This document shows, piece by piece, positions 47,715 to 58,629 of a stretch of 64,000 bases of DNA. Each line of letters begins with the position of its first letter. The stretch's first letter is position 1. The notes beneath the pieces were generated by a model. That model did not search any database. It saw only the letters and a program-made list of their open reading frames with translations, and was not told the origin of the DNA. This stretch comes from Fomitopsis serialis (taxonomy: Eukaryota > Basidiomycota > Agaricomycetes > Polyporales > Fomitopsidaceae). Location of the stretch: assembly GCF_022376445.1 (NCBI RefSeq), contig NW_025955082.1, positions 60,566-124,565 of the forward strand, in the 5' to 3' direction. The translations under genes were made by a program, and so were the position numbers.

Positions 47715-48312
47715 TCCATAGACTTTGAGTGGTGTGCAGCATGACGTTGAGTAGAGTGCTGTGCCGTGTGGCTTCCTACGTTACCCCAGCCGTGCCATTG
47801 GATTTGGGACGGCAGGCCGAGTGGATTGGCATGTGAGTACTCAGTTCTTGTGCTCCGGCCGTGCTTCTCGTTGTTCGAGATTGCTGTCCGTGCCCTTGCG
47901 CTATCTCCTTGAATCTGAGATCTGAGATACCTGGACGGTACCATATGCAACGGGTGTCGATCCGATGCATCGATCCGGTTGACCGACAATATGTATGTAC
48001 CACTATAGGTGTGTATACATATGTTTTGAGAGTATGCAAGCTCCGATTCGGTAGCTACTTGTCCTCATACGCTGTCATTCATTCGCGCTGCCCACTCGTT
48101 CAGACAGGCTGCCAGTTGACCCCGATGTCGGGTAAGTCGAGGATTCTGATCTTGACTAGCACAGCTTGGACCAAGTCAAGATCGAAGTTGCAACGTGTTG
48201 GGGCGGACGGTGTCGTCAGCCTCACGGTCGCCTACTTATACGCTGCCGGCTTCCCTCCTCCCTTCTCCTCGTACTCTCATCGAGCCCGTGAACGCCTTCA
48301 GCAGTCCCGGTC
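47715..48312. other. intergenic region
   Basis: About 600 bp lies between the hydrolase and the coiled-coil gene. It should include the promoter of the latter; CTTATACGC near 48236 is a weak TATA candidate about 75 bp before the ATG. Nothing else is recognisable. Confidence 0.4.
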
Positions 48313-50800
48313 ATGTTGAACCAACGGTACTTCCGCTTCACACTCTCACTGTTCCTCACACTTTGCCTCTGTATGGCCCATGGCGAGTACTTCGACTTCC
48401 TCGAGCCTCTCGCACACTTGGTCACGCCCGAGGCTCGGTTCATGTCCAACGGCATCCTGCTCTGGATATTCGTTCACTTCGGCTTGGTGGTGGTCTTCTT
48501 CGGTCTCATCAACGTCTACGTGGGCTACCTCCGGCTTTGTTATCGGTTCTCTTGGTTCGTGAGAGGGCGTGTCGAGGTATGTCACCGCGCCTATGTGCAT
48601 TGAGTTTCTCGTAACCTCACCCATCTAGGAATGGGTCGCCGGCATTCATCCTCAACGCCAGCGCCAGGTCGACATTCCTAGGCCTGCTTCCGTCAGGGTA
48701 GCCACTGACACTGACCATGTCGCGGAACTGTTCGCCAACTCCGCTTCTGTCTCTCCTGTCGACGTCGACAACTCCCTTCCTGTTTCTCTTGATTCTGGTG
48801 CTCGCAACGCCTTCGAGGAACGGAACGACTTGCCGGTGGACACAAGTCTGTGTCCCACCACCGAGTCGACTTCGACAGACGCATGGTCCGACGGATCCGC
48901 CCAAGCATCGTCCTCGTCCACTGTGTCTCCTGAGCCTGTCAGCCTCGTCCTTAAATCTGACCGCGCCACGCCACCTCCCGCTCCATGTCTTGTCAGCCCC
49001 GCACCTGCTCTCCCCATTGATACCGTGCCCAAGTCCAAAGCTGACAAACTGCAAAAGGAGATCGTCATGCTGAAGACGCAGCTGCACAAGCAGAGCAGAG
49101 ACATGTCCCGGCTGGAATCGGAGAATAAGAAGCTCGGGAAGATGCGCACCGAAGTCCAGCTACAGTCTTTTAAGCTACAGACCCAACTCGAGGATGCGAA
49201 GCGCAAAACGGCGAGCCTCCAGGACGGCCTCACTCGTGTTCACGTGGAAACCGCCGAGAAGGTCAGCAGCCTGAACAGCAAGGTCACGGCTTCGGAGGAG
49301 CGTATCAAGGATCTCGGGTACGAAGTGGACACTGCTAAGGCTACGACAATGGCTCTGGAGGGTCTCGTTGAGGCTCGCGACCGCGCACTGGCCGACTCTG
49401 CTGAGGAGAACCAGAAGGACAAGGACACGATTGCCCGGCTCGTTCGAAACGTCGAGGAGTACCGGAAGCTCGCCCTGCGTCTCAGGCTCGAACTGGATGC
49501 TCAGATCATGAAGAACACCCCGCAACAGCCTCGTACATACCCGGTAGTCAAGCGACAACTCATGCACAAGGCTCAGTCTTCCAACAATTCTGACTTCCGG
49601 TGGACCCCGCACATGTACGTCCAAGAACTGAACCGGCAGAAGTCTATTGCACGGCACCACACCGAAGAGGTGCGCCAGGAGGCGGACGCGACGATCAATG
49701 AGCTCAAGACCGCTCTGGCGACTATGGCTGGGCAGCGCAACAAGTTCGAGGCCGAAGTCGACTCCGTGACCACCAAGCGCAAGAACCTTCAGGCCAAGGT
49801 CGACTCTCTGACGTCTCGCAATGCTGCTCTCGAACAGGACGTGCGCGACATCACCGCGGCAAAGACCACCGCCGAAGAGGAAGTCAAGCGCCTCTCGGCA
49901 GCTCTGCTCGACCAGCCCGCCTGCACCTGCGGTGCTGCAGTTGGGCGGCGGACGAAGGGCAGGCTCGCGAAGGCCGTCGATCTCTACGCGAAACACGCGC
50001 GCGCCCTCCGCTGCATCCAGCGCAAGCACTCGGACGCGACTACTGCTGAGCTCGCTTCAACTCAGAGCTCGCTCGCTACTGCGGAGGCCCACCTCAAGGC
50101 CGTGCGTGAGGACCTCGGCATCCTGCAACGGGCGATTGACAACGCGTATGCTCCTCTGGGTCCTACTATGATGGCGCACCTCGCCGCTAGGGGCCTTCAT
50201 CTTCAGAGGGCCCTGAGGCACGACGAACAGGTAGCTTTGATCTCGGACTTCGCAATGCTCTTGGCGAACGAGGGTTCTGGTGCTGTTTCTGGTTCTGTTT
50301 CGGTCGATATGATGGTCTGCGACGAAGACTCTGGTCAGCCTGAAGCGATCGATGCGATGGAGTCGGTGCATGTGGAAATGGCGTCTCTCTGCTCTGCGCC
50401 TGATCCGGATGCCACTCTGGTCGACACGGACATGGACATGGCGACCCCGGACAAGGAGATCGTCCCAGTCGGTGCCAGCGTTCCCCTCCACTGGACACAA
50501 CGGCAGCCTTCGGCCACTCCCAGCACCCCTATCCCCTCCGTTCCTCAGGCCGCAGCCACCTCAATGACCGACGTACAGATGGCGCCTCCCTCTGTACCTC
50601 AGCACAAGAGCACGCCAGCTCCGGGCGCGCCCAGGAAGCCCGTTGCGGCGGCGCGGGCTAAGGCACCCAGCACGCTCGCCTCTCCAACGCCGAAGGGACG
50701 CCCGGGCGCCCTGCAGATTATCTCTGAGTCTGAGTCACTGAAGCTGTTTAGTGAGCTGGGAGAGGAGGAGCAAGAGGTGTGTGTGCTGTCTGCGCGATAG
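48313..50800 (+). CDS. membrane-anchored coiled-coil protein of unknown function
   Basis: Two exons (48313-48576, 48629-50800) give 811 residues. The start has a signal-like hydrophobic stretch (FRFTLSLFLTLCLCMAHGEY) and a second strong membrane helix (GILLWIFVHFGLVVVFFGLI, about residues 47-66), so the protein is probably anchored with a large cytosolic or lumenal tail. Residues 100-230 are Ser/Pro-rich and disordered. From KADKLQKEIVMLKTQLHKQ to about residue 480 it is heptad-rich coiled coil. The tail is disordered again, with the polar KPVAAARAKAPSTLASPTPK near the end. I do not recognise a family; coiled-coil segments often give false resemblance to myosin or kinesin tails. The long antisense frame over it is a shadow. 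Confidence 0.75.
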
Positions 50801-51838
50801 CGGTGTTCAGTCGCTGATCTCCTTCAGGCACTGGCCAGGGTGCTCGAACAGGCGCTCGCTTCCCCTTGAAGTCCACATACGGACGGACGGGGGCAGTAGA
50901 AGGCGAGGGCAACGGCCCATAAACCAGCAACGGGGAGAAAAACGGACACACTCGCACATTTCTTGGTTCCTCATCAATCATCCGGATCTTGGTTCGTGCA
51001 TTCATCTATCTCTTAACATGTCTGGACAGGTACGCGTATTCCTCTGTCGTTATCCGCACAATTGCTGACCGTCTTTAGTTTTGACAACATCTTGGTCACG
51101 GCTACTTCATGTCCGTTCAGACATCCCATATCAAGATTCCTGAAGCCATGCATCATCATCGTCAGGCCCATGCATCTTACACGTCGTGAATATACCCACT
51201 TGGTCCGTCTTCTTCATCTCTGACGTGTGTCTCTCTACTGACACCGTATTCTTGTGACAGCGGTCACAAGTAACATTGTGCGGAGCTCGTCGCTACCCCC
51301 ACCTACCTGTATCATGCGAAGACGATCATATACCCGATGCCTCGGCCTTGTTATTCGGAGGGTCTGCAGTACCTCAAGTGCGTTCTTCTCTACATCGCAG
51401 GTATGCTCTGACTTACGAGTGGTTTGAGCAGCCTCGACACTCGTCCATTCATCTTTATTCATATATATTCTGGAATCTGGACTCAACTACGATGTATCTT
51501 TGGAATTCTCGGTTTCTAGACTATGTCGGTCGTGTATCATGTAATGGATTTGGAATGCAACTGGTTGTCTCTGAGCTGAGTGAAAGTCGCAGTTCACCGC
51601 ACACAGGTTCTGCGCTCCCTTCACTATCCGTGTTCAACGATCGAGTTGGTTGCAACTTTAAACATTTGCTTCTGCAATCACATTCGCGTCGTGGGGACAC
51701 TGAATCAGGCTTTACACAAACGGAATAGGGTATAGACATTACTATACACATCATTGTTGTACTACACAGAACGTCGCACAGTGCATAGCGAAGCTTTCGC
51801 GACCGTCGTCATTGGGTCGGGGTAGATCCTTCATTGAT
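50801..51838. other. intergenic region between convergent genes
   Basis: About 1 kb lies between two convergent genes. An ORF of 150 codons (51276-51728) on the plus strand has random-looking composition and no neighbours supporting it. A/T content rises, as usual for 3' regions here. Confidence 0.45.
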
Positions 51839-53101
51839 TCACGATTTGTCGGCTTCTTGAGATTCGTCACCTGAAGCGTCTTCCAACGCGGCGTCCGAGT
51901 CCACCTGCTTTGCGTCCGAGTCGTCCGGCTTGCTCTCCTCTTGGTCTTGTAGATCTTCCTCGTCTGTGTTAGTATTGTCGCTGACGTAGTCTTCAGAACG
52001 TAGGTGCGGTGCCAGTGTTTCAGGGTTATCAGCTCGCCATATCTCCAAAACCTCGGTCACGTCCGTCCAGTCCTTCTTGTCGGCGAAGCTGCGGTTCTCC
52101 GTCAATTGGTCCACAGTGGTGATGGCAACGTAGTGTCCGGCCCAGCTGCCGCGGTGGATGGGTCCTTCATAACGCATGCTGACCGAATCGTCCGACGACC
52201 AGCAGATCTGCGTGAGGAGGACGTGTCCGAGGCCGAGAAACCTGTTTGCCCAGGGACCGTGACACCTCGTGCCGGTGAGCTTCGCGACGGCGCTGGCGCG
52301 CACGTACTGCGCGAGCGTCCAGTTGCACAGGATCCACTCGGTCTCGGGCGTCCCATCCCACGAGTAGTCGAGCTCGACCAAGTCGTTCAGCTCGCTGTCC
52401 TCGGCATGGGACAGCCGGACTCTCGTGTCGGACCATGAGAACTTCCTATCCCAGTGTCTAGCCGCAACGTCGTCGTCGAGCCAGGTCTTGGCCGCGTTGT
52501 ACAGGCGTGCGCCGTCCTCACCGTCCTCTTCCTCGGAGCAGTCGCCGCTGAGCGACTCCTCCTCGTCCTCCTTTAGGATGTCGGGAGGCAGGTCATCGCC
52601 ACTGAGGTAGTCGCCGACGCAGATGAGACGGTCCAGGCTCCACGGCGCACTGTAGGCGTACATTCCCTCGTAGATGCGTTTCCCGCCGATGACCCGGAGG
52701 AACGAGTTGGTGAGCGCGAGGTAGGCAGCATCTAAGATGTTGTCGAGTGCGATATGCTCGAATATGAGATCCAAAACGTCGAAGGGAAGATTCAGCGCGC
52801 CCAGATCACGCGGATCCTTGCTGTGGCCGCGTTCGAGAGAGCGCTGATACGGCTTGGGCTGCAAGGGCTGTCAGTCCGCGACTCCGACGTCGTATAACTC
52901 GGTGGACTCACCTTGCGAGGGGTGGCGAGCAACCAGATTAGTCGGTCCGGATCACGCCAAAACATCACCTCGCCGAGCTTCATACATTCGAAGCTTATAC
53001 TCTGCCTCCTGTCGATGTTGATTCTAGCAAAAGTCACGCGTCCGTGAACCTGCCAGGACTCGGAACGCATATGCTACTTACAACCTCCAGTACTGGCCCA
53101 T
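51839..53101 (-). CDS. F-box-like protein of the Agaricomycete MGQYW family
   Basis: Three exons (53082-53101, 52912-53023, 51839-52858) give 383 residues. The first exon encodes six residues plus two bases: MGQYWR, then LINIDRRQSISFECMKLGEV after a 58-nt intron. This N-terminus (MGQYW, then a xNIDRRQ-like block and KLGE) is shared by a large set of Agaricomycete F-box-like proteins. The F-box-like helix is LGALNLPFDVLDLIFEHIAL followed by AAYLALTNSFLRVIGGKRIY. The rest has tryptophan-rich blocks (WILCNWTLAQYVRASAV) and an acidic tail. F-box proteins act as substrate receptors of SCF ubiquitin ligases; for this family that is inferred, with no target known. An ORF-only view would miss the 20-nt first exon. 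Confidence 0.85.
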
Positions 53102-54070
53102 CCTCCAGAGTGGATGCGCGGTCCCAGGCTCGAATAGGGTGATAGGAAGGAGCGAATTATCGGGTGTTCCTGGTGCAGAAGAGTGTACAAGCTACTATGT
53201 ACATAACTATGTACGCTGGAATGACAGAAGTGAGCCACAGTAAAGTGTTGCCTTTGATTGGCCACAGATTCCCACGGTCCGGCTTTGGGCTTTAGCGCTT
53301 TAGCCACGACTAACCTTAGCTCGATCCGCCGCGGAGCTCGAGGGAGGTCCGGGACTGTAGTTGTCTATGAAGATTCTAGCTATGGTCGCACAGAGTCACT
53401 CTGCACGGTGTAGATCTGCTTTGAGGATATACGCGAGAAACTCCGTGACAGTAGATGTGCCAGTGCTTGTGTGTGCTACTCAGGACAAGTCCCACTGGCA
53501 CATTGGAGACAAACTAGCAACCTTCAGCGCTCAGCAACTGGCCGCAGTGGTTGTGATCCGGACCCAGTTCGGGATCGTGATGAGTACCCGTTTTTGGTCA
53601 AGTTTCACTGGCATCCATTCATGAAAAAGCTCGAAATATATTTGAATCATGCTGTGTGGCACTGCGCGGCGCTGTTTGAGCGCTGAGCTCTCGGAACTTC
53701 CTCCTCCCCCACCTCAAGGTGTGAGACGACTGAACTGTACTTTTGTCCGCTCTTCTCCTAAAGTGCAGTCGTTGCCTTACGTAAATTCACATAGTCGTAT
53801 ATTCTGGCTGCACAGCCTGAGCACCAACACACGCTCTGGGACTCGGACTCGAGAGGATCTGTTGACGAGCACTGGTGCGGTACGCGCGCAGCTTGATCTT
53901 ATCAGATAAAGTCGCATTATAACATATGTGACGGCACCGCTAGTGCCGATGCGGAGCTCTGCTTTCGTCCCAGACGGTGGTGTGGCATGCAGCCTGACGC
54001 CGACCAACTTGTCCTCTCCTCCCATCTGCCCACAGAAATTGCCTCTGCAACGTGCAGGTAACGACTCACG
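53102..54070. promoter_or_regulatory. divergent intergenic region
   Basis: About 970 bp lies between the divergent F-box and PPN2-like genes. Frames here are short and unremarkable. No TATA box close to either start is convincing. Confidence 0.4.
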
Positions 54071-56784
54071 ATGTCCTCGTCAAAGCGGCCACGCGATGGC
54101 GCAAGTCATTGGCAACGACGAGCATATCCAGTGGCTGCTCTAGCCCTTTCCTCGATATTCCTGGTCGGGCTCGCAATGAGGTTCGACTTCTTGTCGTCGG
54201 GCCATCTCCCAGATTTTATCCACAAGAAAAGCCTGTCTATGGTCAGCCTTCTTTCGTCCACAGACGCATATGGTCGCGCTGAACGAGGGGGATAGACTTT
54301 CCGGACTTCAACAAGGTCACCCAGGTGTACACACTTTCTGAGGGGGAGCTGGGCCTCAGTGAGTCGTCTGCAGCTTCGTGGAGCCTGCCCGCTGACAGTC
54401 GCACAGATGACCCGAGCCGACGGGTACTGCTAATCGGGGATCTCCACGGAATGAACAAGTCCCTCCAGTACGTTCCCTCCCTACCAAATCATCCTGGCTT
54501 CTGTTCGCGTTATGGCACGCTTCCCGGAGGATTGCGACTCCTCGTTGTGGTCATGTGCCTCATGTTTTCCAATGCGCTCGTCGTGATTGGTGTATGCGGC
54601 ACTCGACCACGACTCCCTTTCCATCGATCCATCCCGGAGCATATCCCAGGCCAGGTTGACCAGCAATAGTCAGCTTGCGCCTAGAGTTGAGACCCGCACA
54701 TGGGGTTGCTTACCCGCGGATGTGGGGACGCACACATGCCGGCGCGTGTCGTAGACGCGCGGACTCTACAATCTCGTGAACACCATACAGTTGGTCCCGC
54801 TACCATAAGCTGGCACAACTCCACGCTGGGTATGTCTACGCCTCACATATGCACCGTGGGTGTGAACCATGCGCAGGGGGGGCATTGCGTACCCTTGCTG
54901 TCATGACCGACACCGCCGGATTACGAAACGCATGAGATTCGTGAACGCGCTTTGCATGACATTTTGCTCTCCGTAACGAGGGTTCCCTGCAGAGGGCCAA
55001 ACCTTACCCTCTTCTAGCGCATGCAGTGCTCCGCCTCCACAATTCAGGAGTATGTTTAGCCCAAGTACGGACGTTTGCCGTTACTACTCATATCAGTCGG
55101 TCGCTCGTTGCGCAGGTTGCCCGTGCAGCGACTATGTAGCTCGCTTAGACAGACTTCCGACAGCAGTTTTGTCCGACTCATCCGTTCCACATTGTCATGT
55201 CGTGACGCTGACGTTTTCCCAGCAACCTGCTCTCGGCGACATCTTACGACCCTGCATCAGACACGATCATCCTCGCCGGTGACACGATGGCAAAGACCAC
55301 GCTCTCCGGCTCTCTCGCCATCCTCGACTTCATCACTCAGCACAAATGCGGGGAGGCGCCCGGGCCCCTCTACGCCGTGCGCGGGAATCACGACCAGACC
55401 ATCGTCCAATGGCGCGCGTGGCGCGACTGGTTCGAGCCGCTGCAGCTATCCATCCCTTCAGCGCCCGCCTTCACCGAGGTGGGCGCGGAGCTTGACTTAC
55501 ACCCCGATGCGCACCCGGGGCGCCCGGTGAAGACAGGCCGCCAGTTCCTGGAGCTGATCGAGCGGGAGTGGCAGCGCGACGTGCGGCGCGACCCGAAGGG
55601 CTCGGCGGACCCGGAGGAGTGGGCGGACGTCGCACGGAAGCGCGCCGTCGGGACGTGGCGGGAAGAATGGTGGCGCAGGGTGCCCCGGCCGGGCAAGGGC
55701 CACCAGAACAAGGACTGGCCGATCTTCGACGACCATTACTGGCTGGCGAGGTGCGTTGTGTTGGACGCATGTCGTAGAGGTGCGACTGATGGGTGTTGGG
55801 TTACAGGGAGATGACGCCGGTGCAGAAGGCGTGTCTGTATTCGCTGCCGTTGGTGCTGCACGTACCCTCGGAGCATTTCTTTGTCGTCCATGCGGGCATC
55901 CTGCCCTATGATCCGAAGCGCCCCTTGACGGACAGGCACCAGCCGCTCGCGCACCCGCCGAGGCTGACGCACTCTGTGACCGGACCGGACGAGGGGCATT
56001 ATGCGGTCGGCACGTCGTCCTCTGTGTCTCAAAGTGCACTTGCGTCCGCTCTGGTGGAGGATGCTTTAAAAAAGAAGAACGACACGCAAGAGCAGCTCCG
56101 CACCTTGCAAGAGCGCGCGCTTTTGAAGGACATCCCCGGAAACCGCGACCCATGGGTGCTCTTGAACATGCGGGGCATCCGGAAGAAAAAGAGAAAGGTC
56201 ACCCGGTATGCCTTCACTAGCCTAACGGGCATGGCTCTTCGGGCTGACTACGTATGACCAGGGACAACAACAAGGGCACGCCCTGGAGCAAAGTCTGGAA
56301 CGAGCAGATGGGCCTGTGCAACGGCTTCGACAGCGCCCTTCCCTCCGACGCGTCGCCCCCGCATCCTCGTAGCATTCGCAGCCTCAGAGGGAGTGACCCC
56401 GAAGCAGAGGCCTTGCCCTGCGAACCCGCCACCGTCGTATACGGTCACGCAGCCACCCGCTCGCTGGACGTCAAGCGGTGGAGCATGGGCATTGATACGG
56501 GGTGCGTGTATGGACGGAGATTGACGTCACTCGTCTTGCAGCGTTCGAACGGTAGCACCGCTCTGTCCTTGCTGGGTCGCGGAGACGAAGACGAGGATGA
56601 CGAGGATGATTTCGATACCCCTCCATTGCGCAATTCGGACGTCCTCCTACTCCGCGAGGAGCCGGACCTGCCACATAAGAGGTGGAAGACGAAGGCGAAG
56701 AAGGTCCAGTTCGGTGATGACGACGCGGGCATCGACGCGCAGCTCGTGAGCGTGCGGTGTCCCGACATGGGCGACCTGCTCTAG
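54071..56784 (+). CDS. PPN2: PPN2-like vacuolar metallophosphatase (endopolyphosphatase)
   Basis: Five exons (54071-54234, 54288-54467, 55223-55750, 55807-56205, 56262-56784) give 597 residues. The N-terminus has one membrane helix (AYPVAALALSSIFLVGLAMR, about residues 19-38), as in a type II vacuolar membrane protein. Metal-binding motifs of the PPP-type calcineurin-like fold follow in order: VLLIGDLHGMNKS, TIILAGDTMAK, AVRGNHDQTIVQW, FFVVHAGILPYD and VVYGHAATRSLDVKRW. This arrangement with an N-terminal anchor matches yeast Ppn2 (YNL217W), a zinc-dependent endopolyphosphatase. The C-terminus is acidic (DEDEDDEDDFDTPP). The intron after GDLHGMNKSL is 755 nt, more than ten times the norm here. 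The first junction (CT/G) was chosen because it gives a standard 53-nt intron and an open frame; it is the weakest part of the model. Confidence 0.83.
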
Positions 56785-57157
56785 TTACCACCGCCAGTCG
56801 CAAATGGGGTATGGTGGTGATCACTTTCTTGGGTTATTTAGCGCATTCAGCAGATGGACGGACGGCATACATTAGCAGCGAATAGTTCGGATTCAACGTA
56901 CAGGCAGCATAATCGCAATGACTTAATGATTCGGCGTGTAAACGCGCCCAGTTCATTGGTTTCTCTGCCGCTTCAGCGACATCTGTCCAGTTGTGCAGGC
57001 TCCTTTACGTTCTCAAGTGATTTCATGCGTGCGTCTTACTCATACATGCACCCCGGCATCCCGTCCTCCGAGTCCTACTCTTCTCCTATGACTCCTGTTC
57101 AAGTTCTACTTCAATCGGTGAGCATGTGTGGAATTCTGTCGCCCCCGAAAGCGCAGT
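56785..57157. other. intergenic region between convergent genes
   Basis: A gap of about 370 bp lies between the convergent PPN2-like and HSP20-like genes. No feature is recognisable. Confidence 0.45.
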
Positions 57158-58071
57158 CTAACATGCAGATTTACTGATGAGCAGCTTGACTGTACAGATA
57201 CGGGCCAGACTTACTCGAGGAGAACGGGGAGACACAGGTAGATAGCGCGAATTGGGATACGTCAAGACGAGCCGTCGGCCATCCTGAGAGGCGCTGACAT
57301 CCTCGAACTGAATCCATCGTCAGCGACCACCCTGTCAAATCCAAGCACAATGCGGTGGCGGCTCACTTTGGTCCCTTCTGGCAAGGGGATGAATTGTGTG
57401 TGCTTTATTTCTTGTCTGTCGCGCACAAGGACGCCGTCTTCCATGCTCTCTCTGACATTCCTCATTCTCCAGGTGACGATGATATGTCTAGACCGAAAGC
57501 TGACATGCATGTCCTGTTTCTGCACCCCTGGGATCTCGAACGTCGCGGTCATCTAAGGGACAGGCATTCACTTCCAGCTGGTACGTGCATGAGACGCCTC
57601 GAGAATCACCGTCAGACCATCTGGCGACTCCTTGAAGGTAGGACTGTACACGATATACTCTTAACACGATGTCGCTAACTAGACACGAGTGCGAGCGCAC
57701 CTAGAGGTACGTTTCGTCAGTTTCTTCTCGGGGGTTTGAGCGGCCTTCGCATAGCCTGACGAGAGCGCCTGCTCAATTGACCTGACCTTGGGCGGAGACT
57801 TGGCGAGACTCTTCTCTTTGAGGCGCCTCACTTCTTCCCACAACGAGTCGGGCGTGTCGTCTTCGGGCGCCATCGGAGCAGTGTAGAGTGAGCCGACTGC
57901 AGTCGGTGAGGCGGGTGGAGGCTCTTGCTCGGCCGCCTTCGCCTCCTCCATCTTCGACTTGCTTGGTCTGGGCAAAGAAACTCGCGTCGCGGTCGCGAAA
58001 GCAGTTTCGAAGAGTCTGTCAACGGTATCTAAGGAGTACCTTGCCTTCTTCGACTTGATCGGCGATGGCAT
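57158..58071 (-). CDS. HSP20/alpha-crystallin-like protein with N-terminal extension
   Basis: Four exons (57701-58071, 57610-57643, 57367-57552, 57158-57307) give 246 residues. The first 130 residues are disordered and charged (SPIKSKKARYSLDTVDRLFE, SLWEEVRRLKEKSLAKSPPK). The alpha-crystallin domain starts in a 34-nt exon (PTFKESPDGLT) and continues TATFEIPGVQKQDMHVSFRS, then HIIVTWRMRN, HTQFIPLPEGTK, FEDVSASQDGRRLVLTYPNS. The LPEGTK then FED...L.V pattern is the domain's C-terminal sheet. Small heat shock proteins are holdase chaperones. The domain sits at the C-terminus after an unusually long leader, and no IxI motif follows. The start could also be ATG 58206, adding 45 residues. The 59-nt intron after DGLT was preferred to a 34-nt alternative. 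Confidence 0.78.
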
Positions 58072-58629
58072 GCCAGCTGGTTGGGTCGTGGCGGCGGTAA
58101 AAACTGTTCGGGTGCGTTCAGCTTCAGCGCGTGGACTCGGGGTAGTGTAGGCACAGCTGTGGACGGTGGAGATTATATATCCATCAGCCGCGTGTTGTTC
58201 GTGCACTCCTGCCGTCCCGATTACATGTGTATGTCCCTTCTGCTGCCTTGTTTGAGCATCTGAGCCTTGGGATCATGATATCGATACTGTGGCCGCCTCG
58301 ATGCTCGAACCGGCTCCCAGTGGTTGAGGCATACAAATCGCCGCATCTCCAACGCGCTTGCCACTTCGCGTGCTCGCACGATGCGAGGGCAGCCAATATC
58401 TCATTCGGCTTTGTCGTATCTGGCGGTGCTAACTCGCACTCCGACAGCGCGCCGTGAGCCTCGAGGACAGCACGCGGCTGGCAAGCGCCGGCTTTACAGC
58501 GCGATTCAGCAATCCACACATTCGATTGGTCTATCACGTACAACTTACAACAGAGCACAGACAGCAGATAAGTAGATGCACCGGCAAGATTCCACAACAC
58601 ATCCGCCAAGGCTGGTGAACGCAGTCGCT
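58072..58629. other. intergenic region
   Basis: About 560 bp lies between the SRS2 stop and the HSP20-like start, both on the minus strand. A 149-codon frame beginning inside the SRS2 stop region is open here but matches no family and has random composition. GATTATATATCC near 58172 (minus strand GGATATATAATC) could be the HSP20-like TATA box. Confidence 0.4.

Noticed and set aside
49175..50029. 284-codon minus-strand frame
   Set aside because: It is antisense to the coiled-coil protein and has no independent signal.
55497..56153. 218-codon Arg/Pro/Ala-rich minus-strand frame
   Set aside because: It is a GC-driven shadow of the PPN2-like exons.
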